A stretch of 42,250 nucleotides of DNA from Polychytrium aggregatum (GCF_025602895.1 NW_026516441.1:1-42250); one strand, 5' to 3'. Shown: positions 24,997 through 35,899, counted from the stretch's first letter. Translations and numbers: made by a program. The notes: generated from the letters alone by a model not told the origin.

Positions 24997-26971
24997 GGCT
25001 GGGGTGGTTGCGGGTGGAGGAGGAGGGATTGAAGGAGGAGAACTTGGCTGAGGGGCTGCGACTTGCTTGTCGGGACTAGAGGGTGCTGGTGGTTCAGACG
25101 GACTGGGTCTAGGGGCTCGTCCTCTTTATACCCCATCAGCACCCCCCACCACCAGCCCAGCGCGAGAGGCGCAACCTCTGCAGCCGGGGGGCTCGGGCAT
25201 GGTGGCGCGTTGTGATCTCTGCTTTGTTCGGTCCCAAGCCGCTGCGGGCCGCCTTGATGCTGGGCACACCATGGTCGGCCATGCGATCGCATGATCTTTC
25301 CTTTCCATTCTTTCGATGCGTCCTTGTGCGTGGGCACCTCACGCGGACAGGAACGGCTCGTGAGGGGAGGACATCGACCAGGGCGCTGCTGCGAGCGGAA
25401 TGGAGAAAGAACGGAAAGGCGGATGCGGCTCCGATGGGACAATCGACAATAGACAATTGGCAATGGACGAATGGACAAATGCAGCCCATGGGACAAATGA
25501 ATAGATGAACAGATCGTGTGGGGTCCGTATCCAGAATGGTCACGCGCTCGTCGCCCATCCCTTGCCCTGCTGCCCGCACCTCTGTACTATACATACTCGC
25601 CCAAGGCCCGTTCCCATGGCCACCGGCACTGACCCAGCGCCGCACACCTGGCCGACACACATGCGCAGATGCTCTATCCTGGCCCATGCGAGTTTGCCGT
25701 CATCGCACCCAGCACGGCGCCGCCCGCCTCTCCGTCGTGCGTTTGCTTCGACAGACCAACTCCACGGGCCAGCCGGTCCGAGGCTCGCCGCATTTTGCTC
25801 GCGCCAGCATCCACCGGTCACATCCACAAAACCTTGCTCCTTGCTGCCTGGGTCACCAGGTTGCCCAGGCCTTTCCCATCGGTCTGTTGCGGGGGCATGG
25901 GCGATCACTTGGGTGGTCCACGGGACAAGGTTTCGTCCAAGAGTCACGCGCTCGTGACCCCGGCCCATGCATCCATTTCTGTATGTGCACAGTTCGGCGC
26001 TGTTGCGTTCGTGGGGCCGTCAAGCCAACCGACAGCAGAAAGGAGCAGAAAGGAGCACGGCAGATACTGCAAGCGACTTGCAAGTCGTCTCCGCCAAGGC
26101 ACCGACAACGGTGGTGGGCGAGGAGATGGATCCCACAAGTGCGGCAATTGTCCCAGAGCAGCACGGCTCGCCCTGCTCAAGCACATCTCTGGCCATCGCC
26201 GTATCAGCCCTTAGCCAAGGCAGGGAGGTCATCCCTGGCCAGACAGCCAGCCCGCCCTTCGTCTCCACCCATCCGACAGGGAGACTGAGCCGCTGTCGCT
26301 CGGCTGTATGGCTGGTTGCGCATCATGTGAGCATTGCCATTGTCGCCATTTGAATACCGCTGCAAACGCAGCAACATCCGTCTCGGCACGGCAATCGGTA
26401 TGTCGTTCCGCTCGATAAAATTGCCGGGATTAGAGTTTTTGAAGGCGTTCTGTTCCAGGATGGTCACGGACAGATGATGCTGCTGCTGATGGCGGAAGTC
26501 GACAATTCCTTAGAGAGTGCAGACGAAGAGCGAGAAAATCTGCAAAGAGTGATGCAGATCCGGTGGGCAAGGTCCCCTCCTGAGCTTCCCACGATCGGCT
26601 CGGGCGCCGCACGCACCAGCCCACGTGGGGGGCTTGTCGATCGCCACTGGCGGGCGGTCACCAACCCCATGTCGACGACGACTCCAAAACGTGCAGCCAG
26701 ACGGTCTCTGCCTCTGCTCGTTTGGCCCTGGGTGCTCGGCGCCGCCCAACCACCCGCACAAGCCGTAGACCACGATCATGCAAAACAGAGGGCGGCCTTC
26801 ATTCGTGTCCGAGGCAATCACAATTCACAATTCATATTCTGCCAAGGTCGCAATCGAGTAGACCACTTCAGCTCAAATCTCAGCCTCCAATTGGAGATAT
26901 CGATGCCACGGATATCGCCTGGTATCAAGGAAGCTCATTCACAGGATAGATGATGCTCACTAGAGATGGTT
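24997..26971. other. Long intergenic region, C1 protease promoter side
   Basis: About 2 kb upstream of the C1 protease and downstream of the 26972-29270 gene. Apart from the TATA box near the protease start it contains only overlapping Pro/Arg/Ser-rich shadow ORFs. A 159-codon plus-strand ORF at 26474-26953 begins with an acidic helix-like stretch but matches nothing I know, and I do not call it. Confidence 0.45.
25124..25130 (-). promoter_or_regulatory. TATA box of the C1 protease gene
   Basis: TATAAAG on the minus strand, 128 nt upstream of the ATG at 24996. Spacing fits a transcription start about 100 nt before the start codon. Confidence 0.6.
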
Positions 26972-29270
26972 CTAGAGCGCTGTGTACGTTGCGCCGTGAA
27001 CCCGGCCCATTGCAGCTCCTACGATCGTCTGGTAGTTTTGGGCGAAAAACGTGCTTCCGGCGGCAACCATGTTGAACTCGCAGAGCAGCCGACTGGAGAT
27101 CTTCTTCTCTGAACGATTTGGGTAATCGAGAGCGGGAGTAGCAGTGGGGTGGAGCAGCCATTGAAGATTAAGACCAAAGCAATTGCGGCCTGGTTGCCTA
27201 TGGCGATTACAGTGCCGATCGTCCCGCGCGCCGTCCAGGGCCAGGCAGTCTCGATCATCCTCTCCTGCGGTTCACCCTTGTGTCTGCAACAGCTGGACGC
27301 ACTACATCATCCAGCAGCAACGGAGGAGACCAACTTACTCGAGAGCGCCAGAATGGGCCAAAAAATGATGCACATGCATGTGAGCACACAGAGCACATTG
27401 ACGCATGTGTTGTGGGCCATTTTGGAGAGCGGGTGGTCCGAAAAGACCCATATTTTGGCATTTTTGAGGGGATACGAAACCATGATCCGATGCGGGTAGC
27501 CCGTGCGTCGGATGGCCGAAACGATGGCATTGGTCAGGCTCGGATAGTCCCAAAAGACTTGCTTGACCATGTGGATCCTACGGAAGCAGTGGGAGAGGGC
27601 ATAGGGCTCCTGTCAACGACGGTGGCTTGACGTCAAGGAGCATCGCGACAGCAGATGGATACAGGTGATTCTACAAAGCTTGTGTCGTCGATCCTTGGAC
27701 CCAACAAAGCCCATAGACCCGATGGAGTGCACATCCATTCATTCGCTCGCACGCAGAGGACACGGAGCCTGGAAGTGTGGCTGCCGACGACGACGCTACG
27801 TACTCCTTGAAGATGTTGCTGCTGAAGGTAAACTCCTCGAGAGCCTGTCGGTAGTTCTGCGAGGGCTTGCCTTGCTTGGGGATGCATACGACCCGGCTCC
27901 AAGCCGGCGCGATATAATGCGACACATCAAAGTTGAAGCTGAAATCGGTAACGGTGCGGCTACGGGTTTCGACACGAGTACCGTTATCTCCGTGAACGAC
28001 CTCAGTGAAGGTTTCCTCGTGCTGGCCTGAGATTTGCAAAGTCCCAGTGTTAGTCCCGGAGAATTGAATCGCAGGTGTCGAGCGTCCTATTTTTCCCAGA
28101 CAATTGAATCGCAGCGATCCACAAGCCCTCTTCCACCAACCTAGGATGTGCACCAGCAGCGTCGGCTTGGACAAGTGCGACAAGAAGAATTTCCACAGCT
28201 CCTCTGGCTGCAAGAGTTGCATGTCCCAAGACGCATCTGTTAGTACTTCAATTTGATCTGCACAAGCTCTGCACAAGCTCTGCGGCGACACATACGTTTT
28301 TCTGGAGTGACGGGTCGAACGAGACGATGCTCGAGTCTTTGACTTCAAATTTGGCATTGGAGCGCTCGCCGAGTGGCGGACAGTCTTTGGCGAGCCTGTT
28401 GAGCAACCAAAGGGCAGTGATGAAGACGTGCGGCCATCAGAGCGATTTGAATCGCCACGTTCAAGACAAGCCTTTGCAATGCGCACCCAAGCTTGGATCG
28501 CTCCATTCATTGTGGGGAGGAGGGACAAATCGCCAAGTACATAGGAAGCCAAATCGATATATGCAGAGACACAGCGACATCCCACGATCCTGCGCGCCAA
28601 TCGTCTGTTCTTACATAATGTTTCCAGTCGGGATAATGGAGATATCAAAGTAGTCCGGAGGGCATCCCTCGACGCCTTGGATGGCTTGGTATGCCGGTGG
28701 GGCTTCGGCACCTGGTGGCAGAGCGAATGCAGGAGCGACCGAGGATTTCTCACCGCTGTCCTTCTCGCCGAGACCACCAAGGTCGCCTTTGCTGATACTT
28801 CCGTATTGGAGGTCGTTGTTTGCGAGCAGCGGGGTTAACATCGTAGCCGAGTGCGTCCCTGGCGTGTCCACGAGCGGAGAGGCGGCAGCCGGAAAGCCGG
28901 GCGGCGCAATGTATGCAGAGGATACGGGCGGCGGCCCAGGAGGAGGAGCATAGTTGGTGGATGATGTCGGGGGCGGCCCAGGAGGAGGGGCATAGGTTCC
29001 AACGGGCACCTGCTGAAAGCCAGCCGGGGCAGCGGGGAAGCTGGGTGGTGAACCTGGGGTGTTCATAGCGACAAATGGCGATTCCGGAAGGGCAGGGTAT
29101 GGCTGGAAGGCTGACGGAACTGCGAACGGATGCTGGGACGAGGGGGCCATCTCGCGCTGAGATTCTGCCAACAAGCGAGCGGCGAACGGAGATTGTCGCT
29201 GGGATTGTGCCACCCAAGCAGGCAGATTGAGGCGGACGAGTTGGCGAAAGAGCAACAACGCCGACAGCAT
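26972..29270 (-). CDS. Fungal single-pass membrane protein with PPxY motifs, function unknown
   Basis: Exons on minus are 29270-28615, 28395-28296, 28207-28141, 28026-27804, 27577-27339 and 27108-26972, giving 473 aa in frame. The first about 200 residues are Pro/Gly/Ala-rich and disordered, with two PPxY motifs (PPAY and PPDY) that can bind WW domains of Nedd4/Rsp5-type ubiquitin ligases. A conserved body follows: FDPSLQKNPEELWKFFLSH, an ETRSRTVTDFSFNFDVSHYI block, KEIHMVKQVFWDYPSL, and IRRTGYPHRIMVSYP. A single hydrophobic segment (VNVLCVLTCMCIIFWPILAL) lies about 70 residues from the C-terminus. I recall this architecture in uncharacterised proteins of several fungal phyla but know no named family. 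Start could instead be the Met at codon 41 (29150). The donor at 28140 is GTTGGT, which is unusual; the branch point GACTAAC in that intron is good. Confidence 0.8.
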
Positions 29271-29345
29271 GGAGACCCGCCACTACACTTTATTCAGAAA
29301 AAAACGGGACAATATAGCCGTTTCCATGAACAGTAGTATGTGCTG

Positions 29346-29360
29346 TGCTTGCGTCAAGCA
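29346..29360 (-). other. Short hairpin in the tail of Fanzor relic 2
   Basis: Perfect 6-bp inverted repeat TGCTTG/CAAGCA with a 3-nt loop, 23 nt past the stop of relic 2. It lies inside the region shared with relic 3, although relic 3 does not keep the pairing. A right-end or guide-RNA hairpin is possible; chance is also possible. Confidence 0.4.
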
Positions 29361-29382
29361 AAGCCACAAGAAATAAAACAGA

Positions 29383-29553
29383 TCACTTTGGCAGCCTCCG
29401 AGTGAAGACCGCCGGTCGCTCTCCGATCTCCACAATCGACCTGCATACTGTGATCATGTTGCGCGCCGCATTGACGTCGCGATTCCACACCGTCTGGCGA
29501 ATGGTCATGGCCAGCGCGCGATAACATTGGGTAACAAAATATTCGATGAATGG
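29383..29553 (-). pseudogene. Fanzor/TnpB-like C-terminal fragment, relic 2 (RuvC-III motif intact)
   Basis: Open for 57 codons on minus without a usable start. It reads TVWNRDVNAARNMITVCRS near the middle, with the DxNAAxN motif that supplies the RuvC-III Asp of TnpB/Fanzor nucleases. It ends ERPAVFTRRLPK and a stop at 29383-29385. The upstream part (CYRALAMTIRQ) may be what is left of the zinc-finger region. RuvC-I, RuvC-II and the N-terminus are missing, so it cannot encode a nuclease. Sequence from about 29500 through the stop and on to about 29346 also occurs in relic 3 at 32080-32230, in the same orientation. Confidence 0.75.
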
Positions 29554-29982
29554 TCAAAAACCCGGGTGTCCCGTTTTTTATTGGATTGCCACTAAAGCGA
29601 ATGGTGATCAATCAACGGATGACGCCAGTCAGCCTATCCGGGAGAAACGACATCTCTGTTGTGTTCTGGTGTGTACATTATGAACTGGCAAGATTGAGAG
29701 GGGGGGGGTGCCAATTACTGCACGGCACAGCCGTCGTGGAGATTGAAAGGCAAGCAAGGATGGGCGAAGGGGTTTACGGATGAACAGGGGACGATAGGGA
29801 ACCCGACACATGCTGCTGACAAGCAATGTTGGGTCGGTCGATGCGAGGGAGTGATGTGATGTGATGTGATGCCAATCCAAAAAGAGAAAAGTACAGGGGG
29901 GCAATCGAAGCAATTCAAATGCGGAGATATCTGTCCGCAAAAGCAGGCAAAAGAAAATTGGCCGAAAGCCAGAAACCGAGAC

Positions 29983-31609
29983 TTAGATCATCAGGGCCAC
30001 GGCGGCGCCGATGGCACCGAGCAGGCTCGAGACACCAAGGTGCAGCGAGTTGCCCGAGGACTGAGCGATGGCTTCAGCCCGGGCGGGAGCGGAGGCGCTG
30101 GGCGAAGGGGCAGAGCCGGACTGCGACGCGGCAGCAGAAGCAGCGGCGGTTCCCGAGACAACGGGAGCAGAAGGAGCGGCGGTTCCCGAGACAGCGGGAG
30201 CAGAAGGAGCGGTGTTGCCAGAGGCCGAGGGGGCGATATTGCCGGAGGCAGACGGAGCAACAACGGGGGCCGAGCCGCTGACAGTGGTGTTGGAGGAGGG
30301 GGGAGGGTTGGCCTGGCAGGGGCCGGGGTAGCTCAGGGTGACGCTCTTGAAGACGGCGGTGAACGACTTTGTAAAATCGACAGTGCCGGCCCAGCCACCA
30401 GTGTTGGTGCCGTCCCAGATGCCGAGCTGGACGTACGAGGGCTTGACGGGGAAGGGCAGGGATGCGCTGTGGGGGTTGTTGTAGGTGCGCACGGGCTGAT
30501 CGTCGACGAGCCAAATGATACGGTCGGCGTTCCAGTCGATGGTGTACTTGTGGAAGTCGGCAGAGGTATCGAAGCTGTTCTTGATCTCAAGAGGCTGGCG
30601 GGTGTCAAAGTCGGCGTTCTGGAAGACGTTGGACCAGACACTGTTGGGGCTGATGCCGACAAACTCGTAGTCTATACCAGAGGAAGAGGCAAAGGCAAAG
30701 GCAAAGGCAAAGGCAAAGGCAGAAGAAGCAGGGCCATGTCAGCTCAACGGGTCGCATTGCACGCGTAGCGGCGGCGGTGATGGACGATCTGAACGCTCCG
30801 CGGTGGGCCGCCAGAGCGTCCGTATCGGATACGCGGAGGTCTGCCCAAACCGCCGATGCATCGGGAGATCACAGGCTGGAGCGGGAGACAGGGGGGGGGC
30901 AATGGCAGCAAGGAGCACTCACCGATCTCGTCGCCCACGTTCTCGGGCTGGGAGCGGGTGATGAAGGAAGTAACGACGCCCGAGGAGGTGGAGGCCGACT
31001 TGATGACGGCACTGAACTGTCCCGAAGTGAAAGCAAGCTTGGACGAGATGCGAGTGCCTGGTGTGGGTGAGGAGGATTAGCGAAGGGATCCGCTGGAGAG
31101 CACAGACCCGCCACATGCCCAGGGCCTCTAACAACGACATGAACAGAGCGCTGTGGCAGGCGACACGCATGAATACAAGCGAGGCGATTGGTCGATCATG
31201 TGCAGGGATGTTGCGCCGGGAGAGTATCGACGATCGCCAGAGTCGGACACGAACGGACAGAAGCGCGGGATCGATGGCAGGTCGGCGGTGGCGGTGGCCA
31301 AGCCAAGCCAAAGGCAGCCGCCAGAAACGTACCACAGGTCGAGGTCATGGTCAAGACAGCGCCGTCGCTAGTGAGCTTGAAGTTCTGCGGGCAGTAGTCA
31401 ACGGAGAAGTTGACGAGAGACGATTCCTTGGTAAAGTCCTCGGTGACGACGCAGTTACCCGAGGTCGAAGGCGGGTTGGGAGCGGCGGCGGCCTGGCCGA
31501 TGACGCTGTTGCTTGTGAGAACCCACTTGGAGGGATCGAAGGGATCGGCCGAGACAGAGGAAATGGCCGAAGCGGCAACGAGGGCCAGCGAGAAGACAGA
31601 GGCGAGCAT
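29983..31609 (-). CDS. GPI-anchored GH16 CRH-like transglycosylase, second copy
   Basis: Wall-remodelling enzyme, a paralogue of the 2023-3664 gene. Exons on minus are 31609-31333, 31057-30923 and 30671-29983, giving 366 aa. Signal peptide MLASVFSLALVAASAISSVSA. The catalytic motif DEIDYEF spans an exon junction and gives Glu136, Asp138 and Glu140. HKYTIDWN, IIWLVDDQPVRTY and GIWDGTNTGGWAG follow as in CRH enzymes. The C-terminal linker is made of repeats of Ala/Pro/Ser/Gly (SGNTAPSAP, VSGTAAPSAP) and ends in a hydrophobic GPI-type tail (LLGAIGAAVALMI). The intron layout differs from the first copy (3 against 5 coding exons), so the duplication is not recent. TATA box at 31701-31708. The gene lies between Fanzor relics 2 and 3. 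Confidence 0.91.
30688..30720. repeat. GGCAAA hexanucleotide repeat in GH16 copy 2 intron
   Basis: Five and a half perfect GGCAAA units in intron 30672-30922, within 50 nt of the acceptor. On the coding strand this gives a TTTGCC-rich pyrimidine tract, so copy number could affect 3' splice-site strength. Confidence 0.9.
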
Positions 31610-31700
31610 GGCGGAAGACGAGGGATCGGGACAGCGCAGATCAATAGGTCGCGAAGGCCGTGAGATGGACGAGGCGAAGGACTGGAGCAGGACGAAGACG

Positions 31701-31708
31701 TTTATATA
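31701..31708 (-). promoter_or_regulatory. TATA box of GH16 copy 2
   Basis: TATATAAA on minus, 92 nt upstream of the ATG at 31609, a normal distance for a short leader. Confidence 0.65.
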
Positions 31709-32079
31709 GTGGCCAAGGCCAGAGGCGGTGCGGGGGTGGGGAGCCGAGAAGACGGCGAGGGGCGCGAGAACCGCCGGTGAGAAGCACAGCGCAGTGTCTG
31801 TGCGAGCGAGACGGCCCACAAGCTGCAGCGAGAGGCGGGGAGAACACCTTGTATGGACCCCGCTCAAGGCCCTTCGCGACCGCCACAGCGGGGCGGTGCT
31901 CAGGCTGCGCCGAGGCGCCGGCCCTGCCGGGGTTGTGAACGGTCAGACGTGCGAACGATCAGACTCGCGGGGGTTCAGACGTGCGAACGATCGGGCTTGC
32001 GACACGAGGCCGATGCCATGATTGTGGTGGCAGTTGAGCAATGTACTTGATCCGAGCAAGCGGGACACCCCCCGGATAA

Positions 32080-32270
32080 GCTTGATGCGGGCTAAGCCAT
32101 AAGAAATAGAACAGATCACTTTGGCAGCCTCCGGATGAAGACCTCCGGATGAAGACCTCTGGGTCGTTCTCTGTCTCCACAATCGACCTGCCGCATCGAC
32201 GGCACGATTCCACACCCATTGGAACTGCAGAATCGCAGCGCAGTGATGAATGGGTGTATTCGTGACTCAG
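32080..32270 (-). pseudogene. Fanzor/TnpB-like fragment, relic 3 (strongly decayed)
   Basis: Related at DNA level to relic 2. Both read GTGTGGAATCG at the RuvC-III block and share the 3' part ending GGCTGCCAAAGTGATCTGTT and a further stretch past the stop. Relic 3 has lost about 22 bp just after the Ala-Ala of the motif, has Asp to Ala in WNRAVDAA, and carries a tandem copy of GGTCTTCATCCGGA. Upstream, HEYTHSSLRCDS (about 32250) recalls the ExRTSxxC zinc-finger stretch. The remaining gap on both sides (31610-32079 and 32271-32667) shows only the GH16 promoter and no gene. Confidence 0.6.
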
Positions 32271-32667
32271 AATCGAGCGACAGCCACTTCGCTTTGGGAG
32301 CGCAATAATACGGAGCACACCCAGGTGTTTCGATCGCAGTCTGGTAACATTACACGCTCCCCATTACCGTCGCTCACTCAAGCTACGACGTCAAAATGGT
32401 TGTTCGTGTTTCTGAATACAGTACGAGGACACACCAAGGTGTGCAGTAGCAAGTGCCTGAAAGAGCGCCAGCCACTGAGATCCGGAAGATGGACATGGAC
32501 ACTGCTCATTCTACGCTGTGGATGAGCCGGTGGAGGAATGGAAGCAATTGAAGGGAGGAGGGAGGAGGGATCGGGAAAGCGCCTGTCGGGTAGGAACGAC
32601 GCAAGGTCCCACAGCCGGCGCTGGCCAGCCAAACGGGAGTTCGCAGCCCACAAAGGGGAGCAGCGAT

Positions 32668-33837
32668 TTAGACAGAGCGAACTTGGTTTTCAGGAGCAGA
32701 CTCGATCAGATCGCGGCCGTCCTTGACGTAGTACTTGACGAAAAAGTCGTTCTGGATCCACAACAGCTTCGAGAACGCCGCCAGGGTCTTGGTGCGGACC
32801 TTGGGGTTGCGCTGCAGGTCGGGGAGGTTCGAGAGTGTCTCTGCCAGGAAACCGTGCAGGAAAGCAAACAGGGCGTTGATGTGGACGTACTCGACGTTGA
32901 TTTTGGAGGCCTTGAGCTGGTTGCGGACATGGATGCGGCCAACCCAGTCCAGGTAGTTGACAAACTTGGCATCGTACTCCGCGCTGACGAGCTTGACAAG
33001 ATAGCTGTGTGTTCACAGGAGCGGAAAGTCATTGTCGTCAGTGTTGGGTCAAAGTGCGAACCGCAGATGCACATGTGCGAAAGCCGCCCTCGGTACGGGA
33101 GGTAACAATACCGCACGCCCGTTGACAAACATACCCTTTCAGGTGGTTCTTGCGGAATTTGATCTGCTCGTGGTCCAGGGTGAGGTGATCCAGGTCGGAA
33201 ACCTCGCCCTCAAAGCCCTCGTTCTTCTGGGTGAAGGAGGACTTTGTGATATCAAAGGCAAAGAGGCGCTCGTACACGGCATCGACAATGGTCGGAACCA
33301 ACGGCGCAATCAGCGGGGCCGAGGCCTTGATGGCAGCAATATCCGAGTCGTCAAAGTCGGCAAAGCTGCACAGGTACTGGAATCGGTAGAGGCGGTCCGT
33401 GTACAGTCTGTAATTGAAGGTGGAGACCGACACGTGGATCCGCACAGGAGATGGAGGAAATCAGAGGCCAACATTACGGGCTTGGTGAGCAACGAGCGCG
33501 AAGGATGATGGGATTTCATATTGAAGGAGTCCAACTGGAAACGGCAGCGACTCCCAGATCCGACCTCAACAAACGTACATGCACAAAGGAGCAGCACTTC
33601 AAAGAGCAACACGCCGCTTCCGATAGCAGCGATGCATGGCACCACGAACCTGTCACGATCGATAAGGGCAGGGTTTGTCAGCGACGGCTCCAAGCTTGGG
33701 GCGTCGGGAATGCTTCTGGGGGCTTGGACAATCACTTTTCGCTTGGGCTGGGTGTGAATGTAGTAGGCGACGCCGGCGGCGACAGCCGTACCCAGGACGA
33801 GGGTGCTGAGGAAGACGGTGTTCTGATGTCCAGGCAT
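32668..33837 (-). CDS. Membrane-anchored protoglobin-domain protein
   Basis: Exons on minus are 33837-33650, 33407-33135 and 33004-32668, giving 265 aa in frame. A hydrophobic N-terminal segment (TVFLSTLVLGTAVAAGVAYYI) followed by QPKRK is a signal anchor, leaving the globin domain on the other side of a Pro-rich spacer. The domain fits the protoglobin/globin-sensor family: RLYRFQYLCSFADFDDSD, PLVPTIVDAVYERLF, FRKNHLKGYLVKLV, and WVGRIHVRNQL with His179 as the likely proximal haem ligand. VEYVHINALFAFLHGFL follows. Fungal protoglobins of this kind are known but their role is not; gas sensing or oxygen/NO chemistry is an inference. No output domain is attached. The first donor is GTTCGT, a weak match. 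Confidence 0.87.
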
Positions 33838-33988
33838 TGCGATTCAGCAAGACGAGTAGATGATAATGGGGCGGGGGAAGGTGAACAACAGGACGATGTG
33901 GACGATGATTAAGAGGCTGGTCGAGGGGGCTGGAGGGAGCTTGGCAGGATGACGGACTCCAAGACCGCTTCTCCTGGGGCGTGGCTCG

Positions 33989-33994
33989 ATTATA
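33989..33994 (-). promoter_or_regulatory. Possible TATA element of the protoglobin gene
   Basis: TATAAT on minus about 155 nt upstream of the ATG. It is the only TATA-like site in the proximal region. Confidence 0.35.
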
Positions 33995-34341
33995 TCGTCT
34001 CCGTGAGCGGGCGTGAGCGAAGGTGACCAAGGCCGTTTGCGCTTGGGAAAAAAGCAGACATGAGTCAGGCTTGCTGCCGCGTGAGTCACCATGAATGACC
34101 CAGGTTGCTGGCCGCGCCTGTGCGGGCTGCCTGTGTGTGGCACACGCCGGGTGTGGGTCGCGCACGCCTGCCTGTTTTGGCAGGCGCAGGCCCGCACACA
34201 CACACCCAGGCAGCGTCGGCTGGACCGCAGACAGAGACAGCACAGCGCAGCAAGCATGAGGGACAATTGCGTGCGCCCGAAGAGCCTCGAGCTGGATCTG
34301 GTCAGCGCCCGCGGTGGTGATGGTGTGGGTCCAGCGATCGG

Positions 34342-34375
34342 GAAGCAGGTCGACGAAGCAGGTCGACGAAGCAGG
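34342..34375. repeat. 13-bp tandem repeat
   Basis: About 2.6 exact copies of GAAGCAGGTCGAC in intergenic DNA. Confidence 0.85.
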
Positions 34376-34744
34376 CCGAGGATACCAGGAGAGCATCGGA
34401 GACAACCGCGCCAGTGTCCACCAAGACCTAGCTTCTGAGACGACTGGACACACAGATCACCAGCGAATTGCCGCAGACAGAGCTGCTTCTAGCCAGCACA
34501 AGAACGCACACCCGCAATGAGAACGAAGGACACAGCACAAAGATAGGGTCGACTGGATGGCCAGAGGATGGCTCTCGCTGTGAGTGCATCGATGAGTCAA
34601 GGTCCGTGATCGATATAAGTGCATTTCGCCGTCCAAACAGCCATCACAGACTGAGACCATCCAGATTGGATATGATGTAGATATATTCAAGAAATATGAC
34701 CATGGCCGCTCGGAGAGGCAAACAGGCATATTTTAAAGAGCAAA

Positions 34745-34792
34745 GATCGAGCACATTCAAAGAAGCAAGATCGAGCACATTCAAAGAAGCAA
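34745..34792. repeat. 24-bp direct repeat
   Basis: Two adjacent exact copies of a 24-bp unit that begins GATCGAGCACATTC, followed by a short degenerate third start. Intergenic. Confidence 0.85.
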
Positions 34793-35899
34793 AAGCGAGC
34801 ATATCATGGAAGGGATGCCGTGGCACCCACCAGTCAAGATGGAGAGCCGGCGCAACATCATTTGTCGAAAGCAGGCCTGGGGAGAAGCCGATGCGGAAGG
34901 GAAACCAGAACACAGCCCAGCAGGTGCCCCCACACCTGGCTGGGATGTGTCCACTCGAGTCCTTCTCGTCAACAGACTCCTCCATCTATCAGTCAAAACT
35001 GGCCACGCATCCAAGCACCCCCTGGAAGCTTCCCCCGAAGCTCCCAAGGGACGCCTGTGACTTGTGTGGACAGCGTCGACGGCATTGCTTCTTCAAATGA
35101 GGTGAGTAGCACGAGCATCAAGTTTGACCTGGGTGTTACGGCGCAGACCGAGGCAAGGATGGGCAGGAGTGAAGAGTCACAGAGTTAGTCGGGTCATTCA
35201 TGAATCACAGTCCACGGCGCACCACTAGTCGCATAGATCCTCAACAGCAGCCCGGTTGCAGCCCCGGTCTTACCAAACAGCTATCGGATTAGCGGGCGCA
35301 TATGCGCCTGGTACAGGCAACCTGCATTGTTGACGTGTACTGCGGACCGTCCTCGTGGACAAGTCATCTGTGCAGAGTATATGGTTAGTATCGCGGACTG
35401 GTAGCTTTGCTTCGAACGCGGCTCAATCGAGCAGATCACAGCCAGCGATGCATTTCTAGAGCAAACCTTTGATTTGGCATCTTGAAACGTTTGATTTACA
35501 ACTTTACAGCTAGTTGAGCGGCGCATTGTTGTAGCGCTCATCTTGATTCGCCGCTTGGGGCGTCGTCCATTGGTTGCATGGTGTTGTGAAATTGAGTCGA
35601 TCGAAGAAGTAGCGATGGTTGTGCACAAAGCCAATCGAAAAAGTGGCGTGGTGTTGTGCAAAGGTCACGTATCGAGAAAGAAGCACGGTGTAGCATGAAA
35701 GGAACGAATGAAGAAAACCGCACAATGTTTTGCGAAGGAACTGATTAAGAAGTTGCAAGGCACATTAAAGGTAGTGGCTAAAGAAAAATGCCGGGAACGA
35801 AAGTGCTGGACCGTGGTCTAGCATAATGCGGCCGTCCTGGGGCGGTGCTGTTGAAGGCACAATCCAGGTCTGGCTCCTCGGGTCCGTGCTGACGGCCCT

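Larger units (their letters stand above)
33838..35899. other. Gene-poor spacer with small tandem repeats
   Basis: About 2 kb upstream of the protoglobin gene and downstream of the J-protein gene. AT content rises after 35100. I see two short tandem repeats (listed separately) and no ORF with family features. No tRNA could be recognised. Confidence 0.45.

Noticed and set aside
26474..26953. 159-codon plus-strand ORF starting with an acidic helix
   Set aside because: No family similarity, no splice partner and no promoter signal. It may be chance.
27671..28780. 369-codon minus-strand open frame
   Set aside because: It runs through introns of the 26972-29270 gene; only parts share the real frame, and splice signals plus family conservation give a better model.
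35281..35345. Possible tRNA-like fold (GCGGGCGCATATGCGCCTG)
   Set aside because: Only one stem can be drawn; no acceptor stem, T-loop GTTCRA or anticodon arm at proper spacing.
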